Source of the DNA: JAAYJR01 sp964611525
GTDB taxonomy: Bacteria; Bacteroidota; Bacteroidia; Bacteroidales; Prolixibacteraceae
Assembly (NCBI GenBank): GCA_964611525.1
Contig: CAZTAL010000067.1
Location: 6,262-70,261 of the forward strand
DNA length: 64,000 bases
Direction of reading: 5' to 3'
Part shown: one piece after another, positions 8,747 through 17,846 of the stretch
How positions within the stretch are numbered: the first letter of the stretch is position 1
How the letters are laid out: each line of letters starts with the position of its first letter
Notes under the pieces: model-generated
Seen by the model: only the letters and a program-made list of their open reading frames with translations
Database searches by the model: none
What the model was told of the DNA's origin: nothing
Translations under genes and position numbers: made by a program

Positions 8747-9436
8747 TTATTCATCTAACTCTCTCAATTGTATTTTTTTCAGTGCTGCTGTTGTAATCCA
8801 TGAACATATTCCAAATGGCTTTGAAAGGCTGACTTCCGGACGTATATCGATTTCATGACCTTCAGTGTTGAAGTCTACTATTTTTTCATCATCTATCCAT
8901 GCCTCTATTTTTTGTCCGCTTACTTTAAGTCGAATTTTGTACCATTTGTCATGTTCAAATTTTTTCAGTGTACGTGTTTCGTTTTCCGATGCATCGTGTC
9001 CGTCAATGGTGCTTAATCCCACAACAGGACCTCCCCAGCCGCCTACAATAAATGAGCAGTAAGTATTTGAAACAGGGAAAGTCATTCCACAGAAAAAGTC
9101 GTTGCCGGAGATCTTTTTGGCCTCCAAAGATACTTCATAATCCATTTTAGGAAAATTCCCTGTCCATGTTATGCCGGTACAGCCATCTCCCATTCCGAGA
9201 ATAATGTTGTTTCCCGATATATTTACCGGTCCCTCGGTGCCAAAATTTGTAATTTGCCATCCTTCCAAACTCTCACCGTCGAAAAGATACTTCCATCCGT
9301 CTTCAATAGCTTCTTGTTGTATTTTGCTGTTTTCCTGTTTTTTCGGATTATGGTTGCAACTTATTTGAGAAAAAATAAATACTGCAATTAACAGGATAAG
9401 AGTTGCCGGATAAAAAGTCAGATTTTCGTTGTTCAT
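8747..9436 (-). CDS. DUF1080 (3-keto-disaccharide hydrolase family) lipoprotein
   Basis: 229 residues. The N-terminal hydrophobic stretch ends in FSQISC, a plausible lipobox with the modified cysteine near residue 27. The rest is a single DUF1080 beta-sandwich: WKYLFDGESLEGWQ, MDYEVSLEAKKISGNDFFCG, KWYKIRLKVSGQKIEAWIDD and a C-terminal ALKKIQLREL strand. The family is a laminin-G-like fold, and members have been linked to 3-keto-glycoside cleavage or glycan binding. The cell-surface glycan role is inferred. It is monocistronic and divergent from the hybrid kinase gene. Confidence 0.85.
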   Translation of the reverse strand: MNNENLTFYPATLILLIAVFIFSQISCNHNPKKQENSKIQQEAIEDGWKYLFDGESLEGWQITNFGTEGPVNISGNNIILGMGDGCTGITWTGNFPKMDYEVSLEAKKISGNDFFCGMTFPVSNTYCSFIVGGWGGPVVGLSTIDGHDASENETRTLKKFEHDKWYKIRLKVSGQKIEAWIDDEKIVDFNTEGHEIDIRPEVSLSKPFGICSWITTAALKKIQLRELDE

Positions 9437-9732
9437 TTTTGTAAATCAATTTAAAATGTGTATTATAGTTAATTCCGGCAGTAATAATATGCCGTAATGA
9501 TTTATCATTTGTTATAAATAGGTGGCAATTTATACCTTCCGGAGTTAAAACACAAGTAATTTTAAATCATTATTTTTAATTTTAGAGATATTTAATGTAA
9601 CTTGAAAATCCATGTCATCAGGGCCTACTCATATTAAGATCGATTTTGCCTGTTTTTTGCAAATAAGCAGTACATGGAGGATTAAAACATGTGGTAATAT
9701 AAATTATTATCATAGTAAACATTATTAATCAT

Positions 9733-12162
9733 ATGAGTGAAAGTTTAGATATTCATCTCGATCAAATAAGCAAATTAATATCAGATTTGAGAAATAGTGA
9801 TATTGATATAGATAAACTGAGTGAATTAGATAAATCGCTGGAGTTGCTAAGTCATACAATAAAAACTTCTCATCTGGACAACTATAGTGATGAGTACGAC
9901 ACATATAACGGAGAAATAAGACAAGATGCTGTATTTTATTTTGACAAAAATTATCGTGTGGTTCGTATAATAGGCTCTCCAGGGAATATTTTCGGTACTG
10001 CAGATAAAAACGGTCAGGTTCCATTGGTAAGTTCTTTTTTTACAAAAGATGATTTTAAATATTTCAGTGAAAGGACTAAAATGCTTTTAAAGTCTTATAC
10101 CCCACAAATATTCGATTCCAAAATTATTTCCACTAACGGACTCTTGTTGCCGGTTCGTTTCAGACTTGAGAAGTTGAGTTTTGACAGTGGTCGGGAAATG
10201 ATAGCAGCCGGAATGGATTTCTATCATCAAAGTCCTGCCGAATTATGGGATTATCAGAAGATATTACTGGAGAACCTGCCAGGCATTGACGTTTATCTTT
10301 TTGATAATAATTTTACACATGTTCTTGCCGGTGGCAGGGAAAAGAAAAAATTGAACCTTACTAATGCCGATTTTACAGGGAAGACATTGTTTGAGGTATT
10401 CGACGAAAAAACCAGGAAGAGACTATATCCGTTTTACAAGAATGCACTTGATGGTAAAGTGTCAGAAGGTGAAGTCCGGATAAAGGAGCATATATATTCT
10501 GTTAGCTCATCTCCTGTGTATGGTATTAACAAAGAAGTGGTAGGGGGAGCACTTATTTCTCAGGATGTTTCTAAGGAAAAAGAGGTGGAAAGAAATTTGA
10601 TAAAAGCAAAAAAAGATGCAGAAGCATCTGATAAAGCTAAGTCGGCGTTCATGGCAAATATGAGCCATGAAATAAGAACACCTTTAAATGCCATAATTGG
10701 TTTTACCGGATTGCTAAGTAAAACGGAGATGACTCCTAAGCAGAAAAAATTCAATAAGCTTATAAATCAGTCCGGTGAACATTTACTTTCCGTTGTCAAT
10801 GAAATTTTGCTTCTGTTTAAGCTGGGACTGGGAAAAGTATATATTGAAAAAGTGCCATTCAATACAAAAGAACTTATACATAACATTCATGAATCATTGT
10901 CATTCAGAGCTGATGAAAAAAAATTAAAGTTTATTACGGATATGTGCGACCGTGTGCCTGAAATTATTATCGGAGACCCTTTCCGGATAAAACAGATTTT
11001 AATTAATTTAATAAGCAATGCCATTAAATATACTGCTGAAGGGAAAGTATCATTAAGTGTTCGCTGTGAAAGAGAAACAAAAAAGAAAGTTTTTTTGAGG
11101 TTTGATGTAGAGGATACCGGTATTGGTATTTCAAAGGATAATCTTGATATAATTTTTCAGGAATTTGTCCAGAGCAGTCCGAAAAATGAGAATAATCGTA
11201 ATGGTATAGGATTGGGACTTACCATAGTCAGGAAACTTGTTAATTTAATGAACGGCAGATTGCATGTTGAAAGTGAGTCAAATAAGGGTTCAAAATTTTC
11301 AGTGGTCATTCCTTTCGAAAAAGTTCAGAACAGAAAAGAACATCTTCCTCGTAAGGAATATAAGATTGAATATAATTTATTAAAGGGCAAGCGGATCTTG
11401 TTTGCTGACGATGATGAAAATAATATTCTGCTGGGTGAATCAATTTTAAACGAATGGAAAACTGAATATGAATTGGCCTATGACGGTCAGGAAGCCCTTA
11501 ATTTGCTAAAAAACAAAAAGTTTGATATCGCCTTGCTGGACATTCAGATGCCGGAGATGTCAGGTACGGAAGTTATCAGAAAGATCAGAAGACAAAAAGA
11601 AAATCCCAATCAGGATACCCCGATATTGGCTGTTACGGCTAATGTTATGGACAGTGATATAAAAAACTATATTAAAAGCGGTTTTGATGATTTTGTTCTT
11701 AAGCCATTTAGTGAGGATATGCTTTATAATAAGATATGCCATTTACTCAATATGAATTATAAACCACAAAATCAGGATAAGAGTCAAAGCAGTGATGATG
11801 AAAACAATGAACAGTCGCAATTATTTGACACCTCGATGTTATTGAAAACTGCCGGTAATGATATTGCTTTCTTTAACAAAATGATTGATACCTTTACTGA
11901 TAATGCCAAAGAAACTTCAGAATGTTTTTGCCGTTTGGAAGAAGAGGGTAATTGGGAAGAGATAGCAAAAAAAGCTCATAAAGCAATTCCATCTTTTCGT
12001 TATTTTAAATTAAACACCTTGGTAACAGGTCTTGTAAGATTAGAAAATATGGGACTTCGTGATAAAAATTATAATGGTATGGGGGCGTTGACGAGAGAGA
12101 TATCCGGGGAAATAAACAAAGTTATTGATATGGCACAGCAACATAAAATTCGGGACAAATAG
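9733..12162 (+). CDS. Hybrid sensor histidine kinase with receiver and Hpt domains
   Basis: 809 residues with no clear membrane segment, so probably cytoplasmic. Order: an N-terminal helix (1-60), two PAS-like regions (about 65-170 and 170-285), HisKA with the phospho-acceptor H312 in NMSHEIRTPLN, an HATPase with N-, G1- and G2-box motifs (LISNAIKYT, DTGIGIS, GIGLGLTIV), a receiver with D603 (ALLDIQMPEMSG), and an Hpt domain with H749 (AKKAHKAIPS). All phosphorelay residues are present, so phosphate can pass H312 to D603 to H749 to an external receiver. The NtrC-type regulator downstream (53 bases away) is the obvious candidate. Confidence 0.95.
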   Translation: MSESLDIHLDQISKLISDLRNSDIDIDKLSELDKSLELLSHTIKTSHLDNYSDEYDTYNGEIRQDAVFYFDKNYRVVRIIGSPGNIFGTADKNGQVPLVSSFFTKDDFKYFSERTKMLLKSYTPQIFDSKIISTNGLLLPVRFRLEKLSFDSGREMIAAGMDFYHQSPAELWDYQKILLENLPGIDVYLFDNNFTHVLAGGREKKKLNLTNADFTGKTLFEVFDEKTRKRLYPFYKNALDGKVSEGEVRIKEHIYSVSSSPVYGINKEVVGGALISQDVSKEKEVERNLIKAKKDAEASDKAKSAFMANMSHEIRTPLNAIIGFTGLLSKTEMTPKQKKFNKLINQSGEHLLSVVNEILLLFKLGLGKVYIEKVPFNTKELIHNIHESLSFRADEKKLKFITDMCDRVPEIIIGDPFRIKQILINLISNAIKYTAEGKVSLSVRCERETKKKVFLRFDVEDTGIGISKDNLDIIFQEFVQSSPKNENNRNGIGLGLTIVRKLVNLMNGRLHVESESNKGSKFSVVIPFEKVQNRKEHLPRKEYKIEYNLLKGKRILFADDDENNILLGESILNEWKTEYELAYDGQEALNLLKNKKFDIALLDIQMPEMSGTEVIRKIRRQKENPNQDTPILAVTANVMDSDIKNYIKSGFDDFVLKPFSEDMLYNKICHLLNMNYKPQNQDKSQSSDDENNEQSQLFDTSMLLKTAGNDIAFFNKMIDTFTDNAKETSECFCRLEEEGNWEEIAKKAHKAIPSFRYFKLNTLVTGLVRLENMGLRDKNYNGMGALTREISGEINKVIDMAQQHKIRDK

Positions 12163-12187
12163 CTTTGATTCCATTATATGTTTTAAT

Positions 12188-12195
12188 TATTTTTG
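12188..12195 (+). promoter_or_regulatory. -7 promoter element before the NtrC-type regulator
   Basis: TATTTTTG fits TAnnTTTG, 20 bases upstream of the ATG at 12215. No good -33 element is seen. It could allow the regulator to be expressed separately from the kinase. Confidence 0.4.
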
Positions 12196-12214
12196 TTCAA
12201 AATCAATTATTTTA

Positions 12215-13564
12215 ATGGCAAGAATACTCATTATTGATGACGATACATTTATTTGCAAGGCTATTCAAAAGCAACTTGTCAACAAAGGTTATCAGGCTGA
12301 TGTTGCTTATTCGGGCATGGCAGGTCTTAAGATGTTAAAAAAATATCCATTCGATTTGGTTTTCTGTGATTTCAGGCTCCCTGATAAGGATGGGATGAGT
12401 ATACTTCAGGAAATTAAAAGGATGGATACCGTTGTACCGGTTGTGATCATGACAGCCTATGCTGATGTTCGTGTAGCTGTAAACTCAATTAAACAGGGTG
12501 CTAAAGATTATATAGCTAAACCTTTACAGCCGGAGGAAATTCTTAGTCTGGCAAAAAAATTCACTGAAAAAAATATCAAAGAAAAGCAATGGCAAATATC
12601 CGATGATTTTATTGTTGGTAATAGCCGTGTTTTCAATGAGGCAGTAAGATATGCCAGTAAGGTAGCCCCTACAGATATTTCGGTGCTGATAGAGGGTGAG
12701 ACCGGTACAGGTAAGGAATATATAGCCAGGTATATACATGAGCATAGCAGAAGAAGCAAAAAGTCCTTTGTGGCAGTTGATTGCGGAGCAATCCCTAAAG
12801 ATTTGGCCGGCAGTGAACTCTTTGGTCATGTTAAGGGTTCTTTTACCGGCGCTGTTGCTAATAAAACAGGGGTTTTTCAGCAGGCAAACGGGGGGACATT
12901 ATTTCTCGATGAAATTGGGAATTTGAGCTATGGTGTTCAGGTTCAGCTATTAAGGGTTCTGCAGGAAAAAATTATAGTCAGGATAGGAGAAAATAAACTA
13001 CAGAAAGTGGATGTCAGGATAATTGCAGCAAGTAATGAAGATCTTGCAGAACTGGTAGATAATAATTCATTTAGAGAAGATTTATTCCATCGCATAAATG
13101 AATTTAAAATTATTTTACCTGCTTTACGTAATCGGACAAATGATATTCCAGTTTTTGCCGAATACTTTAGAGAGAGAGCTAATAAGGAATTAAACCAGAA
13201 CATAAAAGGATTCTCAGACGAAACGATGAAAGTTTTAGCTGAATACCCGTGGCCCGGCAATATCAGGGAAATGAAAAATGTGATTAAGAGGGCAGTATTG
13301 CTGGCAAAAGGAGATACTGTAAGTGTTGAGGATCTGCCATTTGAAATCAGCTATGGCAATGAAAAAAAGAATTCCGGCAACGATATCAATGAATATCAGG
13401 GTAAGGGAAATATTCTTCAAGATGTTCTCGGCGATACTGAAAAGGAGATGATAATTAAAGCAATAGAGGATGCAGGATATAATAAATCAAAGGCTGCCCG
13501 TATTCTTAACATAGATAGGAAAACCCTTTATAATAAAATCAGGCAATACAAAATAGAGATTTGA
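12215..13564 (+). CDS. Sigma-54-dependent response regulator (NtrC family)
   Basis: 449 residues from the ATG at 12215; the frame opens further upstream inside the kinase gene, but the receiver domain starts exactly here (MARILIIDDD). Receiver: D52 in VFCDFRLPDKDG. AAA+ domain: Walker A GETGTGKE, the sigma-54 contact loop GSFTGA (a GAFTGA variant) and Walker B GGTLFLDEIGN. C-terminal Fis-type helix-turn-helix: NKSKAARILNIDRKTLYNKI. It is expected to receive phosphate from the upstream kinase, hexamerise and open sigma-54 promoters. Its target genes are unknown, and no -24/-12 site was identified with confidence. Confidence 0.95.
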   Translation: MARILIIDDDTFICKAIQKQLVNKGYQADVAYSGMAGLKMLKKYPFDLVFCDFRLPDKDGMSILQEIKRMDTVVPVVIMTAYADVRVAVNSIKQGAKDYIAKPLQPEEILSLAKKFTEKNIKEKQWQISDDFIVGNSRVFNEAVRYASKVAPTDISVLIEGETGTGKEYIARYIHEHSRRSKKSFVAVDCGAIPKDLAGSELFGHVKGSFTGAVANKTGVFQQANGGTLFLDEIGNLSYGVQVQLLRVLQEKIIVRIGENKLQKVDVRIIAASNEDLAELVDNNSFREDLFHRINEFKIILPALRNRTNDIPVFAEYFRERANKELNQNIKGFSDETMKVLAEYPWPGNIREMKNVIKRAVLLAKGDTVSVEDLPFEISYGNEKKNSGNDINEYQGKGNILQDVLGDTEKEMIIKAIEDAGYNKSKAARILNIDRKTLYNKIRQYKIEI

Positions 13565-13663
13565 TCTTAAATATATAATCTTTTTTTAAAAAAATTGATA
13601 AATCCGGGTTTGGAATAATAATTGATTTGAATATTAAGTAATCACAAACAGCAAAAGATAATA

Positions 13664-14062
13664 ATGAAGAACAATAAGAAAAAAGTACTTTTTATAGATG
13701 CTGACGGTGATTTTTTGGATCGGCTGAAGAGGGATTTAAATAATAAGAATCTTGAAAATTATTTTTTTCCTTTTAATGATTTTTGGAATGCTCTGCATTT
13801 TGTTGAAAAGCAAATAATTGAAAAGAATAAGAAGTTGCATTATATAATACTTGACGAAAAAATTATTGGCAGACAACTGGATTCGTCCCTTGAAAAAATT
13901 TCGGAATATAAAAACTACATGAATAATCCGGAGATAATATTTTGTACTTCCCAAAATAATAGCGGGTTACGTAATAGAGTTATGCAACATAGAGTCATAA
14001 CCGCTTTTCTGGTAAAACCTATACCTGAAGATTATGTCGAATTTCTCATAACAGGGTCATAG
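13664..14062 (+). CDS. Stand-alone divergent receiver-domain protein
   Basis: 132 residues. Despite low similarity it keeps receiver landmarks: an acidic pair (FIDAD, D12/D14), a phospho-acceptor-like aspartate D64 (YIILDEK), and the conserved lysine in FLVKPIPE followed by a short terminal helix. There is no output domain. It follows the kinase and NtrC-type regulator on the same strand (100 bases after the latter) and is followed immediately by a terminator. It could be a phosphate sink or an adaptor of the phosphorelay. The receiver fold is likely; its activity is inferred. Confidence 0.7.
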   Translation: MKNNKKKVLFIDADGDFLDRLKRDLNNKNLENYFFPFNDFWNALHFVEKQIIEKNKKLHYIILDEKIIGRQLDSSLEKISEYKNYMNNPEIIFCTSQNNSGLRNRVMQHRVITAFLVKPIPEDYVEFLITGS

Positions 14063-14097
14063 TGTAGAGCTGAGTTCCACACTATGTAGATTTTTTT
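14058..14097 (+). terminator. Intrinsic terminator after the two-component cluster
   Basis: CATAGTGT (14058-14065) pairs perfectly with ACACTATG (14079-14086) and is followed by a T run at 14091-14097. It overlaps the stop codon of the lone receiver gene. Confidence 0.75.
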
Positions 14098-14254
14098 CCA
14101 CATGATGTTTTTTGCTTTTTCCTTTTTGGAAAAATTAACCTTCTGATATTTAATGTTTTTCAGCATTATATCATTGGAGACAGAACATTTGGAATGTTTT
14201 TTTCAGTATGCATAATATAATTAAATTATTTGTTAAACATTAATTATTAATATT

Positions 14255-14569
14255 ATGAAGACAGGAACAAGAAATGCATTATTAGGATTTATTGCCGGAG
14301 CTGCGGCTGGAACATTAACCGGAATATTAATCGCACCGGATAAAGGTTCTGAAACCAGGAAGGAAATTTCTAATAAGGTGAAAAGCGCATCCAAGGATCT
14401 GACAGATAAACTGGAGAAAAAAGTTGACAAACTCAAGGATCAGGTAAATGAAGTTGTTGAAGAATTACGCGGAAAAGCAAAAAGTGCAGAAGATAAAGTC
14501 AGGGATAAGGTAGAAGAAAAAGCAAATGTTGTTGCTGACAAGGCAGCTGCAAAAAAGGCTAAAGTATAA
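14255..14569 (+). CDS. YtxH-domain protein
   Basis: 104 residues. One glycine-rich membrane segment near the N-terminus (ALLGFIAGAAAGTLTGILIAP) is followed by the YtxH signature KGSETRKEI and a long, highly charged coiled-coil tail rich in Lys, Glu and Asp. These proteins are often annotated as general-stress or gas-vesicle-like proteins, although no gas-vesicle genes are present here. First gene of a small same-strand cluster with the holin-like protein, a short coiled-coil protein and a universal stress protein. Envelope-stress protection is inferred from family and context. Confidence 0.85.
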   Translation: MKTGTRNALLGFIAGAAAGTLTGILIAPDKGSETRKEISNKVKSASKDLTDKLEKKVDKLKDQVNEVVEELRGKAKSAEDKVRDKVEEKANVVADKAAAKKAKV

Positions 14570-14768
14570 CCTGTTGTGCAGTTTAGGATATAATCATCGA
14601 TTACCAGCATCATCGGGTATGGCTATAAAGATTATCCGTTAAGGCTCAGGGTGATATTTGGCAACTTGCTGAATGAGACTATATAACCTGGTAAAGTATA
14701 ATTTTTGACTTCAATAATTTTTATCTATTCAGGGATATTTATAATGAACCTTATTATTTATAAAAACT

Positions 14769-15128
14769 ATGAGTAACGAATTAGTAAAGAATTTGGGAGA
14801 ATTGAATGGTTCTGTGAAGAATTATGTGGAAGCGAGAATTGACCTCGTAAAGTTATCCCTGTTGGAAAAGACCGCCAGGTTAATTACTTATTTGGTCAAT
14901 TATCTGGTGGTTCTTTTATTTTTTATTTTGGTAACCGGCTTCGGTGTTGCAGCTTTTGCGATTTGGTATGGTCAGACTTACAATGATAATTATGTCAGTG
15001 GAATGCTCATTTCAGGGGGTATCCTCATCGGCATTTGTTTGATCTTTGTCTTATTACGGAAAAAAATAATTACAACTTCCGTAATCAGGAATTTTTCAGA
15101 AATATTATTCGTTGATGAGGAAAAATAA
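14769..15128 (+). CDS. Holin-like (DUF1469 / Phage_holin_3_6) membrane protein
   Basis: 119 residues: an amphipathic N-terminal helix (KNYVEARIDLVKLSLLEKTA), then two membrane segments, about residues 40-70 (YLVVLLFFILVTGFGVAAFA) and 78-98 (MLISGGILIGICLIFVLL), and a basic cytoplasmic tail. The family is widespread in chromosomes, usually beside YtxH genes, and is not a sign of prophage. It probably forms part of a membrane-associated stress system with its neighbours. The stop codon overlaps the likely start of the next gene. Confidence 0.8.
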   Translation: MSNELVKNLGELNGSVKNYVEARIDLVKLSLLEKTARLITYLVNYLVVLLFFILVTGFGVAAFAIWYGQTYNDNYVSGMLISGGILIGICLIFVLLRKKIITTSVIRNFSEILFVDEEK

Positions 15129-15366
15129 AGATAAGATGAAGACCAAAACAATCAGAAATATTAGGGAATTAAGGCTGATGAAACAAAAGTTGAATTATCA
15201 GCAGAAGTTGTATGAAAAAGAGATAAATACTTCGACAGCTGATCTTATTGATAACCTGACCGACAAAATGAAAGAGGCAGCATTTGACCTTTCCAGTCGC
15301 CTGTTATTGCAGTTTATTAAATCTAAGAGAAAGATAAAACATACAGAAAAACATGAAGAAGAATAA
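15115..15366 (+). CDS. Small charged coiled-coil protein
   Basis: About 83 residues with no recognised domain. It is strongly basic at both ends and is predicted helical (LMKQKLNYQQKLYEKEI, DLIDNLTDKMKEAAFDLSSR). It overlaps the end of the holin-like gene if the ATG at 15115 is used; an alternative ATG at 15136 would avoid the overlap. Bacteroidota clusters of YtxH and holin-like genes often carry such a small third gene, so a shared complex is plausible but unproven. Confidence 0.6.
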   Translation: MRKNKDKMKTKTIRNIRELRLMKQKLNYQQKLYEKEINTSTADLIDNLTDKMKEAAFDLSSRLLLQFIKSKRKIKHTEKHEEE

Positions 15367-15385
15367 AACTTAACAGTGATAAGTT

Positions 15386-16252
15386 ATGGGAACAAATTTG
15401 TTATTACTTGATTCTTATAAAAATATTGAAGACCTGATTACTTATTCATTTTCTTTCTCTAATAAAACAAAGCGGAGTTTGAAAATAATTTATGTCTTTG
15501 ATTTCGAGTGGATGAGGCACTCTTTTATGGTCGGTTCAGTGGGACCGGTAGATACCAAGTTAGTTCCGGTTGAAAAAAATGCAAGGAAAGAGTTCGATGT
15601 AGCAGAATCAAAGATAAGAGAGGTTGCTGCCGGATACATTAAAGAAAATTCTATAGATGTTCCATTTGAGATACATGTTTCCGAGTTAAACAGGATTGAA
15701 TTAGTTAAAGATGAGGCTGAAAGTATTTCTGATCTTATTCTTTTAGTAAGTAATCATCAGAGTTATTCGGAGGCTTCGGGGGGACTGTTAGGCTACCCGA
15801 ATCTTGTTGAACATGTTGATTGTCCGGTTTTCGTTATTCCTGAAAATATAAAGCAATCGGTTATGAATAAGGTTGTTTATGCATCAGGCTATCATCCTGA
15901 AGATTTAGAGTCCCTCCGACATTTGTCAGGATTGATGGAAAATTATGAGGATGCTGCTATTACAATCCTTCATAATGAAAAGGATCATGATTTCATGGCG
16001 AAATTGAAATGGAGGGGATTTATGGAACTTGTAAAGGAAGAAGTTGGAAGTGAAAATATTGAGTTTAGTCTCAGGTCAAAAAAAGACATGTTAAGTGCTA
16101 TCGAAGAATATTCAAAAGAGAAGGATCCTGATCTTCTCGTTATCCTTAAAGAAAAAAGAGGATTTTTTGAGGAGATATTTAGCGCAAGTAAAACAAAGAG
16201 TGTCCTCACACATTTCCACAAACCTGTTTTGGTTTATCACGAAAAATCTTAG
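15386..16252 (+). CDS. Universal stress protein (tandem UspA-like)
   Basis: 288 residues arranged as two Usp-like Rossmann halves (about 1-150 and 155-288). The first half shows LLLLDSYKNIEDLITYSF, ISDLILLVSNHQ and CPVFVIPEN; the second shows MNKVVYASGYHPEDLESL, DPDLLVILKEKRG and KPVLVYHE. The usual ATP-binding G-2X-G-9X-G motif is not clearly present, so this may be a non-ATP-binding type. It follows the small coiled-coil gene by 19 bases and is likely the last gene of the YtxH cluster. Confidence 0.85.
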   Translation: MGTNLLLLDSYKNIEDLITYSFSFSNKTKRSLKIIYVFDFEWMRHSFMVGSVGPVDTKLVPVEKNARKEFDVAESKIREVAAGYIKENSIDVPFEIHVSELNRIELVKDEAESISDLILLVSNHQSYSEASGGLLGYPNLVEHVDCPVFVIPENIKQSVMNKVVYASGYHPEDLESLRHLSGLMENYEDAAITILHNEKDHDFMAKLKWRGFMELVKEEVGSENIEFSLRSKKDMLSAIEEYSKEKDPDLLVILKEKRGFFEEIFSASKTKSVLTHFHKPVLVYHEKS

Positions 16253-16271
16253 TCCAAAGAAGCCAGCCTGA

Positions 16272-16301
16272 AATAGTCTTTTAAAGGATTCTATTTTTTT
16301 T
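16272..16301 (+). terminator. Probable intrinsic terminator after the Usp gene
   Basis: AATAG (16272-16276) pairs with CTATT (16291-16295), and an inner TCTT/AGGA pairing is possible with a small bulge. Eight T follow. The stem is weak, so confidence is moderate. Confidence 0.45.
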
Positions 16302-16387
16302 ATTTAATAGTAAACTCACATTTTCCGGGCTTCACAAGCCTTGTCAGTGAATTTTCTAAACCAGACTCTCGACTTCATAGACAAGCA

Positions 16388-17842
16388 CTAATTAATACTT
16401 TCAAGAATATCAACCAGATGCTTCCAGAATTTTTCTGTACTTTTAATATTTAACCTTTCATCGGGTGAATGAGCTCCGTATATGGTAGGTCCGAATGAAA
16501 CCATATCAAGATACGGATATTTCTCAAGAAATAGTCCGCATTCAAGTCCTGCATGTATGGAACAGACCACCGGCTCGACATTAAATAGTTTTTTATATGA
16601 CTTAACGGTAGTTTTTAGTATTGCCGAATCGGGATTTGGTGTCCATCCCGGATAGCCATCAGTATGAATAACTTCTGCTCCCGCAAGTGTAAAAACAGAA
16701 TTAACCATTTCTGCTGCATAATATTTACGGGATTCTAATTCACTTCTCTGACTTGTGGTAATAATTATTTTTGCATTACCTTCAAATTTAACTGATGCCA
16801 AATTAGTTGATGTTTCTACCATTCCTTCCATGCGGGTACTCATGGCGATCACTCCATGGGGACAACCAAACAGTGCGTTGATAAGATTTGTTTGGGTGTT
16901 AATATCAATAACAAAATCCGGCAAAGAAATATTTGAAGCTTTTAATTGCAAATATGGTTCGTTTTTTTCATATTCGAATTTTAAGCCAGATACAAGTTTC
17001 CTGAAATTTGATTTAAAGTTTTTTTCTTCATTTTCGGGGATTACTATTGTTGCCTTCGCTTCGCGGGCAATAGCATTTCTCAGATTACCTCCATCAAAAC
17101 GGGACAGGCGCATGTGGTATTTTTGAGCTGTTTTCCATAAAATACGATTCAGAATTTTATTGGCGTTGCCTCGGTTCTTATGAATATCATCTCCCGAGTG
17201 GCCTCCTTTCAGACCTGAAACAGAAAGCTGTATGGCTATAAATTTATCGGGAAGCTCTTCTATTGTATAATTAAATATGGCTAAAGTATCAATTCCTCCT
17301 GCACATCCTATGAATATTTCACCTTCATCTTCGGAATCCAGATTTAGCAATATCGTACCTTTCATAAATTCCGGTCTTAGTCCGAAAGCACCGGTTAATC
17401 CGGTTTCTTCACCAACAGTTATAAGACATTCTACCGGTCCATGATTTATTTTATTTGATGTTAATACAGCCATTTGTGCCGCAATCCCTATTCCGCAGTC
17501 GGCACCCAGAGTAGTTCCGTTTGCCCTTATCCATTTGCCGTTTATAACCGGCTCGATTGGGTCCTTATCAAAGTCGAATACCTTGTCGCTGTTCTTTTCA
17601 CATACTATATCCATATGAGTCTGCAAAATGACAGTCGGAGTATTTTCCCTGCCCCTGACTGCCGGTTTGGAGATAAGTACATTACCCGTTTCATCAGTTT
17701 TAGTGGCGAGTCCGTTTTTTTCTGCAAAATTCAACAAAAATTGCCTTATCTTCTCCTCCTTTTGTGAAGGTCGTGGAACCTGACATATATCTTCAAAATA
17801 GTTGAAAAGTGGCTGAGGCTCCAACTTTGAAAGTTTTCTCAT
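16388..17842 (-). CDS. pepD: Aminoacyl-histidine dipeptidase (PepD, M20)
   Basis: 484 residues, typical for PepD. Metal-binding and catalytic segments are visible: QTHMDIVCEKN, GTTLGADCGIGIAAQMA, VGEETGLTGAFGL, LNLDSEDEGEIFIGCAGG, and near the C-terminus CSIHAGLECGLF and GPTIYGAHSPDE. A lid domain is inserted between about residues 210 and 390. It hydrolyses Xaa-His and other dipeptides in the cytoplasm with two zinc ions. It lies four bases downstream of the queA paralogue, so the two may be co-transcribed. Confidence 0.95.
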   Translation of the reverse strand: MRKLSKLEPQPLFNYFEDICQVPRPSQKEEKIRQFLLNFAEKNGLATKTDETGNVLISKPAVRGRENTPTVILQTHMDIVCEKNSDKVFDFDKDPIEPVINGKWIRANGTTLGADCGIGIAAQMAVLTSNKINHGPVECLITVGEETGLTGAFGLRPEFMKGTILLNLDSEDEGEIFIGCAGGIDTLAIFNYTIEELPDKFIAIQLSVSGLKGGHSGDDIHKNRGNANKILNRILWKTAQKYHMRLSRFDGGNLRNAIAREAKATIVIPENEEKNFKSNFRKLVSGLKFEYEKNEPYLQLKASNISLPDFVIDINTQTNLINALFGCPHGVIAMSTRMEGMVETSTNLASVKFEGNAKIIITTSQRSELESRKYYAAEMVNSVFTLAGAEVIHTDGYPGWTPNPDSAILKTTVKSYKKLFNVEPVVCSIHAGLECGLFLEKYPYLDMVSFGPTIYGAHSPDERLNIKSTEKFWKHLVDILESIN

Positions 17843-17846
17843 GATA

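Noticed and set aside
9725..10024. Minus-strand frame opposite the start of the hybrid kinase.
   Set aside because: It overlaps the well-supported kinase N-terminus and has no recognisable protein pattern.
14255..15128. Gas-vesicle or prophage genes (YtxH and holin names).
   Set aside because: No gvp, capsid, portal, integrase or lysin genes are near, and these families are common chromosomal membrane proteins.
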